A stretch of DNA of 8,672 nucleotides, taken from NCBI GenBank assembly GCA_945833725.1, contig CAMAFU010000060.1:1-8672 (forward strand). The letters are read 5' to 3'. Made by a program: the position numbers and the translations under genes. The stretch comes from an uncultured Treponema sp. GTDB lineage: Bacteria > Spirochaetota > Spirochaetia > Treponematales > Treponemataceae. How positions within the stretch are numbered: position 1 is the stretch's first letter; every line of letters starts with the position of its first letter. Below are positions 1 through 5,774 of this stretch, one piece after another. The notes beneath the pieces are model-generated. The model was not told the origin of the DNA. It saw only the letters and a program-made list of their open reading frames with translations, and ran no database searches.

Positions 1-728
1 TCAATTACAGTACCTTTCCCCACAGGCTTAATTTCCGCACTGTCATCCGAAGTTTCGCTCATCATCTTAAGAGCCTTTTCGTACTTAGACATCTGACCGT
101 ATTCAAATTTCATAAAAATAAGGGCAAACATCATTATGATTGTAAACAGGGCATAAAAGTTAAAAGGAATGGCCTTGCAGAACAGAGCAATACCGTTTTC
201 ACCTTCAGCAACGAAACCGGCAACAGCAGCAGCCCAGGAAGAAATTGGAGCAATAATACAGATTGGAGCTGCCGTAGAATCAATAAGGTAGGCAAGTTTT
301 TCTTTTGAAACGCCGTATTTTTTTGCCACCGGTTCCATTACCGAACCCACCGTAAGACAGTTAAAATAATCATCAATAAAAATAAGTATACCGAGAATAA
401 TAGTTGCAATCTGGGCACCGAATTTAGTTTTAATGTGTTTTCTTGCATTTTCTGCAAAAGCCTTAGAACCGCCGGCCTTGTTCATTAAGGCAACCATAAT
501 TCCAAGAAGCACAAGGAAAATTAAAATTCCCACATTGTAACTGTCCGAAAGAACACCGACAAAACCGTCTTTTACCACATGATTAAAAAATCCCGGAAAA
601 GAAAGACCGGAATAAAACGCACCGCCAATTAAAATTCCCACAAAAAGCGAAGAATAAACTTCTTTAGTGATTAAAGCCAGCGCAATGGCAACAACAGCCG
701 GCACCAGCGACCAAAAAGTTCCAATCAT
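1..728 (-). CDS. Na+/H+ antiporter, NhaC family (N-terminal part, cut by window edge)
   Basis: This is the N-terminal 242 codons of an inner-membrane antiporter of the NhaC family, which typically exchanges cytoplasmic Na+ for H+. It starts MIGTFWSLVPAVVAIALAL and shows several hydrophobic helices (about residues 5-20, 28-45, 66-82, 106-118, 150-170 and 190-212). A diagnostic polar stretch sits inside the membrane region: IDDYFNCLTVGSVMEP (D119, D120), followed by IDSTAAPICIIAPISSWAA. Both are characteristic of this family. A charged loop begins near residue 214 and the frame stays open to base 1, so roughly half of the usual protein of about 500 residues is missing. The start is chosen from the ATG at 728-726, with a GGAGG ribosome site at 743-739, 10 bases upstream. 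It is divergent from rsmE. Family assignment is confident; the transported ion is inferred, and some relatives handle other substrates such as organic acids or amino acids. Confidence 0.88.
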   Translation of the reverse strand, partial: MIGTFWSLVPAVVAIALALITKEVYSSLFVGILIGGAFYSGLSFPGFFNHVVKDGFVGVLSDSYNVGILIFLVLLGIMVALMNKAGGSKAFAENARKHIKTKFGAQIATIILGILIFIDDYFNCLTVGSVMEPVAKKYGVSKEKLAYLIDSTAAPICIIAPISSWAAAVAGFVAEGENGIALFCKAIPFNFYALFTIIMMFALIFMKFEYGQMSKYEKALKMMSETSDDSAEIKPVGKGTVI

Positions 729-773
729 AATAAAAAAACCTCCAGAATTGCGAAAAAAAACGCAGGTGAAAAA

Positions 774-779
774 ATTATA
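774..779 (-). promoter_or_regulatory. -10 box of nhaC-family gene promoter
   Basis: The minus strand reads a perfect TATAAT here, predicting a transcript start near 767 and a leader of about 38 bases that includes the GGAGG site. No good -35 hexamer is visible at 16-18 bases spacing, so recognition may lean on the perfect -10 and the T-rich flank. Confidence 0.45.
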
Positions 780-842
780 CAACCAAAAAAGCATCCTGCA
801 CAGTTTTTTTTACAAGAATAAAGAAGCAGATTTTAAACATCA

Positions 843-926
843 CTCCGGCTTTCCGCCCTTCGCTATCCGCTCATTGGAGCAAAAAACTATGTTTTTTCCT
901 CCAACTCCGGGGCTCCAATCCGGGCT
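843..926. repeat. GC-rich palindromic intergenic element (copy 1)
   Basis: This is a GC-rich island in an otherwise AT-rich divergent gap. It contains nested inverted repeats. A hairpin pairs AAAAAAC (881-887) with GTTTTTT (891-897) around a TAT loop. It is extended by TTGGAG (874-879) with CTCCAA (899-904) across one C-C mismatch. ATTGGAGC (873-880) can alternatively pair with GCTCCAAT (912-919). On the minus strand the core reads AATGAGCGGATAGCGAAGG followed by GCGGAAAGCCGG, which resembles the element at 3301-3442. No coding capacity is credible. It is probably a dispersed treponemal intergenic repeat; a transcribed structured RNA is possible. Near-identical 13-base direct repeats (831-843 and 949-961) bracket it. 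The rest of 729-1023 is AT-rich and holds only the flanking promoter and ribosome sites. Confidence 0.55.
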
Positions 927-1023
927 AAGTTTTTCTCATCATAAAAAATTTAAAACATCACACATAACTATTCTTTTCTCTAACTCTGTAAATATGTAAA
1001 ATGGCAGTGTTAAGGAAAAATTT

Positions 1024-1761
1024 ATGAATATATGTTTGTTTTCAACTCAGGAAATTAATCTTCCCCTTTCTGTTTCAGATCCACGGGGCAGGCATTTAAT
1101 CGAAATTCTCCACAAAAAAGAAGGCGACACATTTGAAGCAGGAATTATCGGCGGGCTGGCAGGAACGGCCATTATAAATAAAATTGCAGACGGTAAAATC
1201 CAATTCACTTTCCGGGGCGAAAATTCCGGCAAACCTCTTTATCCCCTTACAATGATAATAGGATTTCCCCGGCCAATTCAGCTTAAACGGCTTTTCCGGG
1301 ACATGGCAGGCTTAGGCGTAAAAAAAATAATTCTTGCAAAAACAGAACTTACAGAAAAATCATATTTAAGTTCAAACATGTTCACCGACGGCACGGCAGA
1401 ACGGCTGCTTCTTGAAGGAACAGTTCAGGCGGCAGGCACTCATGTACCGGAACTTCAGCTGGCTTCCAATCTGGAACAGGCCGTAAAATCTGCAAAAAAC
1501 AGCGGACTTCCTTTCAGTACACTTATTGCTCTGGACAACAAAAGGCCATCCCAAAGCCTTCATAAATTCCTTCAGCAGGAAAAGGCACTTTCTGCAGTTG
1601 CTGCAATAGGAAGCGAAAGAGGATGGACAGAAAAAGAAAGGGACTTTCTGGAAGCGGAAGGATTTACTCTCTGCTCCATGGGTTCAAGGGTTTTACGGAC
1701 AGAAACAGCAGGAACGGCAGCAGCCTCGATTATTCTGGATTCAATGGGAATGTTGGACTAA
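1024..1761 (+). CDS. rsmE: 16S rRNA (uracil-1498-N3)-methyltransferase RsmE
   Basis: This cytoplasmic SAM-dependent enzyme N3-methylates U1498 in helix 44 of 16S rRNA, near the decoding centre. It has 245 residues, the normal family length. Residues 1-70 form the PUA-like RNA-binding domain, including the typical DPRGRHLIEILHKKEGD. Residues 75-245 form the SPOUT domain. MIIGFPRPIQLKRLFRDMAGLGVKKI and TELTEKSY are characteristic of the family. The trefoil-knot SAM loop is seen as AAIGSERGW (194-202, usually IGPEGGW/F) and GSRVLRTETAGTAA (220-233). The ATG is preceded by AAGGA at 1012-1016, with 7 bases spacing. A weak -10-like TAAAAT lies at 997-1002 without a good -35. The gene appears monocistronic: its left neighbour is divergent and its right neighbour convergent, 4 bases away. 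The GSERG variation from GPEGG is mild and compatible with function. Confidence 0.93.
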   Translation: MNICLFSTQEINLPLSVSDPRGRHLIEILHKKEGDTFEAGIIGGLAGTAIINKIADGKIQFTFRGENSGKPLYPLTMIIGFPRPIQLKRLFRDMAGLGVKKIILAKTELTEKSYLSSNMFTDGTAERLLLEGTVQAAGTHVPELQLASNLEQAVKSAKNSGLPFSTLIALDNKRPSQSLHKFLQQEKALSAVAAIGSERGWTEKERDFLEAEGFTLCSMGSRVLRTETAGTAAASIILDSMGMLD

Positions 1762-1765
1762 AAAA

Positions 1766-1999
1766 CTAAACTTCTTCTTTTGATTCCGAGCTGAATTCCT
1801 TTTCTTCTTTTAAGGCTTCTTTTTTGTCTTTTATGTCGGCAACACCAATAAAAATGGAAATAATTCCCGTAAAACAGGCAAGAAGAGGAGCAGCTCCTTT
1901 TAATACATCAAGAATATTGCTTCCCCACCCTAAAACAGACGGCAGGCATGCACATATAAAAAACGCAATAAAAATTAATCCCAAAATAACAGCAAACAT
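1766..1999 (-). CDS. small two-helix membrane protein, function unknown
   Basis: I do not recognise this 77-residue protein. It has a hydrophobic N-terminal helix (about residues 1-23), a short turn with GWGSNILDVLKG, and a second helix (about residues 34-54). A strongly charged tail of Lys, Glu and Asp (55-77) starts IKDKKEALKEEKE and is probably cytoplasmic. Coding status is supported by a strong GGAGG site at 2008-2004, 4-5 bases before the ATG, and by a promoter with good spacing upstream (2071-2044). It also has a clear membrane-protein composition rather than the low-complexity look of a shadow frame. It is transcribed away from azlC and converges on rsmE, with stop codons 4 bases apart and no terminator between them. 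A leader palindrome (2014-2032) lies between the promoter and the ribosome site. The opposite-strand reading over this region lacks a ribosome site and is treated as a shadow. Confidence 0.72.
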   Translation of the reverse strand: MFAVILGLIFIAFFICACLPSVLGWGSNILDVLKGAAPLLACFTGIISIFIGVADIKDKKEALKEEKEFSSESKEEV

Positions 2000-2013
2000 A
2001 ATTCCTCCAGACA

Positions 2014-2032
2014 GTTTAAAAGCATTTTAAAC
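2014..2032. promoter_or_regulatory. perfect palindrome in the divergent 77-aa gene / azlC gap
   Basis: GTTTAAAA and TTTTAAAC form a perfect 8-base inverted repeat around a GCA centre. On the minus strand it falls between the predicted transcript start (about 2037) and the ribosome site (2008-2004) of the 77-residue protein gene. It could therefore be a repressor operator or a leader hairpin. It is followed by no T-run, so it is not a terminator. Confidence 0.4.
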
Positions 2033-2043
2033 AGCCACAAATG

Positions 2044-2071
2044 ATTTTACAGATTTTTTTTCTATTTTCAA
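2044..2071 (-). promoter_or_regulatory. promoter of the 77-aa membrane protein gene
   Basis: On the minus strand TTGAAA (2071-2066) and TAAAAT (2049-2044) are separated by 16 bases, each one mismatch from the sigma-70 consensus. The predicted start near 2037 leaves a leader of about 38 bases carrying the palindrome and the GGAGG site. The surrounding DNA is A/T-rich, so chance matches are possible. Confidence 0.45.
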
Positions 2072-2143
2072 TATAACAAAAAATACAAAAAAACAGGTTC
2101 CCTAAAATAAAAAACGGGTTTACTTTTATATTTTTCTGCAAAA

Positions 2144-2152
2144 TGATATATT
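2144..2152 (+). promoter_or_regulatory. extended -10 promoter of azlC
   Basis: TGATATATT is an extended -10 (TG, one base, TATATT). No convincing -35 is seen at normal spacing. The predicted transcript start is about 2159-2160, only 3-4 bases before the azlC ATG at 2163. No Shine-Dalgarno sequence precedes that ATG, so the mRNA would be effectively leaderless. Confidence 0.45.
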
Positions 2153-2162
2153 CTCTTTTACT

Positions 2163-2942
2163 ATGCTTAAAGAAAAAAATGTAAAAAAGGCCATCCGCCT
2201 TACAATGCCGATTTTCTTCGGCTATATTTCCATTGGAATTCCTTTTGGTCTTATGGTTATTGATGCAGGATATCCATGGTGGCTGGCTCTTGTAATGTGC
2301 CTTACAATTTATTCCGGAACTGGTCAGTATATTGGAATAAGCCTTATGGCCTGCGGGGCTACGCTGCCGGCTTTTCTTATTACTCAGTTTTTTGTCGGAA
2401 TACGCCATATTGTGTACGGTCTTTCCCTTCTGAATAAATTTCAAAAATCAAACACAGGGCGCTTTAAGCCTTTCCTTATTTTTGCCCTTACAGACGAAAC
2501 TTATGCCCTTATTTCAACATGTCAGGTTCCAGAAGATGAAAACCCCGGCGAATTTTACAGCCTTATTGCAGCTTTAGACTGGAGCTACTGGATTTTGGGC
2601 AGTCTTACCGGTGCTCTTTTGGGAACTTTCCTGCCGTTCAGTTTTGAAGGCGTAGATTTTGCCCTTAATGCCCTTTTTGTCGTTTTAATGATTGATCAGA
2701 TACGAAAAAGCAGAGACATATTCCCTTCTCTCTGCGGAATTTTAACATGTCTTGCGGCAATAATACTTTCAAGGCTAGGTTTTCTCCCAGAACAGCACAT
2801 TCTTATTGTAGCTCTTTCCCTTGGTCTTGCAGTCCTTATTCTTGTAAGGGGAGTTTTTAGAAAAAAAACAGACCAGAAAAAGTCAGAAATTTTGATTCAG
2901 GAAAAATCAGAAACAGTATCTGCCGGGGAGGAAAATAAATGA
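2163..2942 (+). CDS. azlC: AzlC-family branched-chain amino acid exporter, large subunit
   Basis: This is the large membrane subunit of the two-component AzlC-AzlD (BrnF-BrnE-like) exporter, which moves branched-chain amino acids, and in some relatives methionine, out of the cell. The family pattern is clear: the N-terminal AIRLTMPIFFGYISIGIPFG, YSGTGQYIG, the GIRHIVYGLSLL signature (G79-R81-H82), FALTDETYAL around 107-116, and several hydrophobic helices through residue about 229. It has 259 residues, slightly long because of a charged Lys/Glu-rich tail (230-259). The ATG at 2163 gives the full conserved N terminus but has no Shine-Dalgarno sequence; the promoter sits just upstream, so translation may be leaderless. 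Its stop overlaps the azlD start (ATGA at 2939-2942), implying translational coupling. Substrate specificity is inferred from the family, not visible in the sequence. Confidence 0.9.
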   Translation: MLKEKNVKKAIRLTMPIFFGYISIGIPFGLMVIDAGYPWWLALVMCLTIYSGTGQYIGISLMACGATLPAFLITQFFVGIRHIVYGLSLLNKFQKSNTGRFKPFLIFALTDETYALISTCQVPEDENPGEFYSLIAALDWSYWILGSLTGALLGTFLPFSFEGVDFALNALFVVLMIDQIRKSRDIFPSLCGILTCLAAIILSRLGFLPEQHILIVALSLGLAVLILVRGVFRKKTDQKKSEILIQEKSETVSAGEENK

Positions 2943-3277
2943 GACTTACCATTACAAATGCCCTTATAGCAACTTTTATTACGGCAATACTTATGTTTTT
3001 GCTCAGAGCATTTCCGTTTATGCTGTTCAGCAAAAAAAAGCCACCGAAAATTCTTAGCTTTATAGAAAAATACATTCCTGCCATGGTTATAGGAGTACTT
3101 CTTCTTTTTTGCCTTAACGATGAAAAATATATTTCTACATCATCATTTCCATGGGGAATTCCGGCCCTTTGCGGAATTGTTCTTACAGTAATTCTGCATC
3201 TGTGGAAAAAAAACAGCATGATAAGCATTTTCGGCGGAACAATCTGCTATATGGTTTTAAATAATATAATGGTATAA
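2939..3277 (+). CDS. azlD: AzlD-family branched-chain amino acid exporter, small subunit
   Basis: This is the small partner of AzlC and is required in the family for export. It is an integral inner-membrane protein of 112 residues, the usual length of about 100-110. Visible signatures are the first helix ending in LRAFPFMLF (R23-F30), KYIPAMVIGVLLLFCL (second helix), GIPALCGIVLTVILHLW (third) and SIFGGTICYMVLNN (fourth). The ATG overlaps the azlC stop in an ATGA arrangement and has a strong GGAGG at 2927-2931 inside the azlC tail, 7 bases upstream. This gene therefore carries its own ribosome site although azlC does not. Nothing coding follows until potA. The multi-hairpin element beginning near 3301 lies 24 bases after the stop and could limit readthrough, although no classic hairpin plus T-run terminator is seen. 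Confidence 0.9.
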   Translation: MRLTITNALIATFITAILMFLLRAFPFMLFSKKKPPKILSFIEKYIPAMVIGVLLLFCLNDEKYISTSSFPWGIPALCGIVLTVILHLWKKNSMISIFGGTICYMVLNNIMV

Positions 3278-3300
3278 GGATTATTTTCCGCGGCAAGAAT

Positions 3301-3442
3301 AGGAAGGGCGCCTTTGGCGTTCGGGAAAACGGCAGACTTCAGTCTGGTGTTTTCCCGAATGAAGCGCTTTGCGCGGAACCCTGGATAGTCTGGTTTTTGC
3401 AGTAGCGAAACGAAGTGGAGCGGAGCAAAAAGCCGCCCTAAT
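3301..3442. repeat. multi-hairpin palindromic intergenic element (copy 2)
   Basis: This GC-rich structured island of about 140 bases lies between azlD and the pot promoter. The outer arms AGGGCG (3305-3310) and CGCCCT (3434-3439) pair. Inside are four hairpins: CGCC-TTT-GGCG (3310-3318); a long central stem of TTCGGGAAAAC (3320-3330) with GTTTTCCCGAA (3349-3359) capped by CAGACT/AGTCTG (3333-3346); GCGC-TTT-GCGC (3364-3374); and TTTTTGC (3394-3400) with GCAAAAA (3425-3431). It would fold as a closed, multi-branched structure. No protein-coding frame is credible. After the central hairpin comes AATGAAGCG, then GCGGAACCCTGG, matching the pattern of the element at 843-926 on the opposite strand. 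It is most likely a dispersed treponemal intergenic repeat; a non-coding RNA or transcript-end role is possible. The remainder of 3278-3578 is AT-rich and holds the pot promoter and leader. Confidence 0.6.
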
Positions 3443-3491
3443 AAAAAATCATATATGAACTGTTTTTTTTATATTTTTTTTTCAAAACTTA

Positions 3492-3520
3492 TAGACAATT
3501 TGTGTTAATAACTCTATTTT
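3492..3520 (+). promoter_or_regulatory. promoter of the potABCD operon
   Basis: TAGACA (3492-3497, one mismatch from TTGACA) and TATTTT (3515-3520) are spaced by exactly 17 bases, predicting a start near 3527 and a leader of about 52 bases before the TTG of potA. The region is A/T-rich, which raises the chance of spurious matches. An 11-base motif at 3521-3531, covering the predicted start, recurs upstream of potD. Confidence 0.45.
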
Positions 3521-3578
3521 TAATTTAATCTGTAATTTTTGCGGGGTATCTTTTAAAAACATTTTTAAGGAAACTACA

Positions 3579-4775
3579 TTGAACGGAAGTCAGGTTACCA
3601 TTGACCATGTATCCAAGCATTTTGGCTCTTTCAACGCTTTGGATGACATTAATTTTACTATAAAGCAGGGGGAGTTTTTTACTCTGCTGGGGCCGTCTGG
3701 CTGCGGAAAAACAACGCTTCTTAGAATTATTGCCGGATTTGAAAATCCTGATGACGGGGCTGTTCTTTTTGACGAAACAAATGTGGTAGGTCTTCCGCCA
3801 AATAAGCGTCATTCAAATACTGTATTTCAAAGTTATGCCCTTTTTCCTCACATGACTGTTTACGAAAATGTGGCTTTTTCCCTCCGTCTTAAAAAAACGG
3901 ACAACGCTACTATAGATAAAAAAGTTAAGGAATATCTGTCTCTTGTTCAGCTTGAAGAACATATGCACAAAAAGCCGAACCAGTTGTCTGGAGGGCAAAG
4001 GCAGAGGGTTGCTATTGCCAGGGCTCTTATTAATGAACCTAAAGTTCTTCTTCTTGATGAACCTCTTTCTGCCCTTGATGCAAAACTGCGCTCAAACCTT
4101 CTTGTTGAACTCGACCGCCTCCACGACAAAATCGGCATTACATTTATTTTTGTAACTCATGACCAGAGCGAAGCCCTTGCTGTTTCCGACAGAATTGCCG
4201 TAATGAACAAAGGCAAAGTTCTTCAAATCGGTTCCCCGTTTGAAATTTACGAAAGTCCTGCTACCCAGTTTGTGGCTCAGTTTATAGGCGAAACAAACCT
4301 TTTTGAGTCTACTGTAGTAAACTGCGAAAGTTACAAGGTTGCAGGAAAGGCCGACATTGAACACATGGTTACCCTTAATGTTCCTTCCCTTGGAATGCAG
4401 GCTCAGCTTAAAGGCGACACTCAGGCCACAAAAGAAGAAGATAAAAATATTCTTGTTACCGATTATGAACACACCGACGAAGGCCAGAAAGTTGCCTTTA
4501 CAATCCGACCGGAAAAAATCCGCATAACTTTGGAAGAACCGGATGTTCACGGCAGAAAAGACATAAATGTTTTCAAAGGCGTTGTTGAAGAGCCTGTTTA
4601 CACAGGTTTCCAGTCAAAATTCTATGTTAAGCTGGAAAAGACCGGCACTATTGTAAAGGTTTTTAAGCAGCATACAAACTATCTCGACGATGGTCCTGAA
4701 ATTCAATGGAAAGATACAGTGTATATTTCCTGGTCTGCTGAAGACGGCTACATTGTAGAAGACATTCAAAAATAA
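3579..4775 (+). CDS. potA: spermidine/putrescine ABC importer ATP-binding protein PotA
   Basis: This cytoplasmic ATPase powers polyamine uptake by binding ATP at the interface of a PotA dimer docked on PotB and PotC. All nucleotide-binding motifs are present: Walker A GPSGCGKTT (38-46), Q-loop Q84 in VFQSYALFPHMTV, signature LSGGQRQRVAIARAL (136-150), Walker B VLLLDEP (156-162), D-loop SALD (164-167) and H-loop H194 in VTHDQSEAL. A C-terminal TOBE-type regulatory region follows from about residue 238. At 398 residues it is about 20 longer than E. coli PotA as remembered. The extra length lies mainly in a charged stretch near 270-300, before the conserved RPE (310-312). The start is TTG at 3579, supported by AAGGAA at 3567-3572 with 6 bases spacing and by the position of the conserved ITIDHVSKHFG-like N terminus. 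It is the first gene of the operon, 15 bases before potB. Confidence 0.93.
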   Translation: MNGSQVTIDHVSKHFGSFNALDDINFTIKQGEFFTLLGPSGCGKTTLLRIIAGFENPDDGAVLFDETNVVGLPPNKRHSNTVFQSYALFPHMTVYENVAFSLRLKKTDNATIDKKVKEYLSLVQLEEHMHKKPNQLSGGQRQRVAIARALINEPKVLLLDEPLSALDAKLRSNLLVELDRLHDKIGITFIFVTHDQSEALAVSDRIAVMNKGKVLQIGSPFEIYESPATQFVAQFIGETNLFESTVVNCESYKVAGKADIEHMVTLNVPSLGMQAQLKGDTQATKEEDKNILVTDYEHTDEGQKVAFTIRPEKIRITLEEPDVHGRKDINVFKGVVEEPVYTGFQSKFYVKLEKTGTIVKVFKQHTNYLDDGPEIQWKDTVYISWSAEDGYIVEDIQK

Positions 4776-4790
4776 TGCTGGAAAGTCCCC

Positions 4791-5774
4791 ATGAAAGAAA
4801 AAACTAACAATAAAGAAAGCCTGTTCCTTAAACTTGCAAAGGCAGCGCGGAATAAAAAGTACGAAAAGAAAAATCCCGGGTCTTTTTATGCCTGGCCTAT
4901 GGGATTGTGGTTCAGCATATTTTTTGTTGTGCCTCTTGTTATTATTGTTGCCTATTCCTTTATGAAAAGGGATGTTTACGGCTCTGTAATTCCTCAGTTC
5001 AGCATTAAGGCATACAGGCAGATGCTTTCTCCTGCCTACGGTGTAATTTTTCTCCGTACGCTGGGAATCACCTGTCTTTCGACCTTTATTACAATTATTC
5101 TGGCAATTCCCTGCGGATACGCAATGGCACGGAGCAAACATCAGACTGTTCTTCTTATTCTCGTTATAATACCGTTTTTAACAAATTCCCTTATCCGTAT
5201 TTTTGCATGGATTACGATTTTAGGCGACAACGGCATAATAAACATGATTCTGGAAAAATGCTTCCTTCTCTGGAATAAAATAACCGGGCATCCCGACGCA
5301 GTCTACACACCGGTTAAATTTATGTATACAAAAGGCGCTGTAATAGTTTTAAGCATTTACATGTACCTTCCATACGCCATTCTTCCAATATTTACTTCTG
5401 TAGACAGGTTCGATTTTACACTATTGGAAGCAAGCAGAGATTTGGGTGCAACAAAAATTCAATCCATGGTTAAAATCCTTATTCCCGGAATAAAAAGCGG
5501 TATCGTTTCTGCGTTGATTTTTACATTCATCCCTATTTTCGGTTCGTATACAGTTCCTAATATTGTAGGTGGAAAAGACAGTTACATGATTGGCAATATT
5601 ATTGTTGATCAGGTACAAAAGGCACGAAACTGGCCTCTGGCTTCTGCTTTCTCTGTTGTCCTTACTCTTATTTCCATGGCAGGAATTATCTGGATGCTTT
5701 ATTCCAATAAAAAAGAAGCTGCCCTAAAAAAATATTCCAACAAGGATGATTCTGCTCTTGGAGGCATAAAATGA
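4791..5774 (+). CDS. potB: spermidine/putrescine ABC importer permease PotB
   Basis: This inner-membrane permease pairs with PotC to form the translocation channel for spermidine/putrescine. About six hydrophobic helices are visible, beginning near residue 36 (GLWFSIFFVVPLVIIVAYSF) and ending near 305. The cytoplasmic EAA loop that couples to PotA is clear as EASRDLGATKIQSMVKILIP (213-232). PYAILPIFTSVD just before it and FIPIFGSYTVPNIVGG after it are typical of PotB. At 327 residues it is longer than the usual 275-300 because of a Lys-rich cytoplasmic N terminus of about 35 residues and a stretch near 155-170 (LWNKITGHPDAVYTPVK) between helices. The ATG has GGAAAG at 4780-4785. Its stop overlaps the potC start (ATGA). 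Confidence 0.93.
   Translation: MKEKTNNKESLFLKLAKAARNKKYEKKNPGSFYAWPMGLWFSIFFVVPLVIIVAYSFMKRDVYGSVIPQFSIKAYRQMLSPAYGVIFLRTLGITCLSTFITIILAIPCGYAMARSKHQTVLLILVIIPFLTNSLIRIFAWITILGDNGIINMILEKCFLLWNKITGHPDAVYTPVKFMYTKGAVIVLSIYMYLPYAILPIFTSVDRFDFTLLEASRDLGATKIQSMVKILIPGIKSGIVSALIFTFIPIFGSYTVPNIVGGKDSYMIGNIIVDQVQKARNWPLASAFSVVLTLISMAGIIWMLYSNKKEAALKKYSNKDDSALGGIK

Noticed and set aside
667..999. Open frame of 110 codons on the plus strand in the nhaC-rsmE gap
   Set aside because: It begins inside the antiporter gene on the opposite strand, runs through the palindromic element, has low-complexity composition and no ribosome site.
2016..2444. Minus-strand frame of 142 codons over the start of azlC
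   Set aside because: It is the mirror of a well-supported gene, rich in Lys/Asn, with no recognisable domain and overlapping the promoter region.
3301..3442. Integron attC site
   Set aside because: The size and folding are similar, but the ends do not carry the RYYYAAC and GTTRRRY core sites in the required order, and no integrase or cassette gene is nearby.
3527..3578. Riboswitch or attenuator in the potA leader
   Set aside because: The predicted leader is only about 52 bases, A/T-rich and without a stable stem or leader peptide.
4092..4550. Minus-strand frame of 152 codons antisense to potA
   Set aside because: It is a shadow of the potA reading frame with no independent support.
4614..5141. 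Minus-strand frame of 175 codons across the potA-potB junction
   Set aside because: It lies antisense to two confident genes and has no domain and no start signal.
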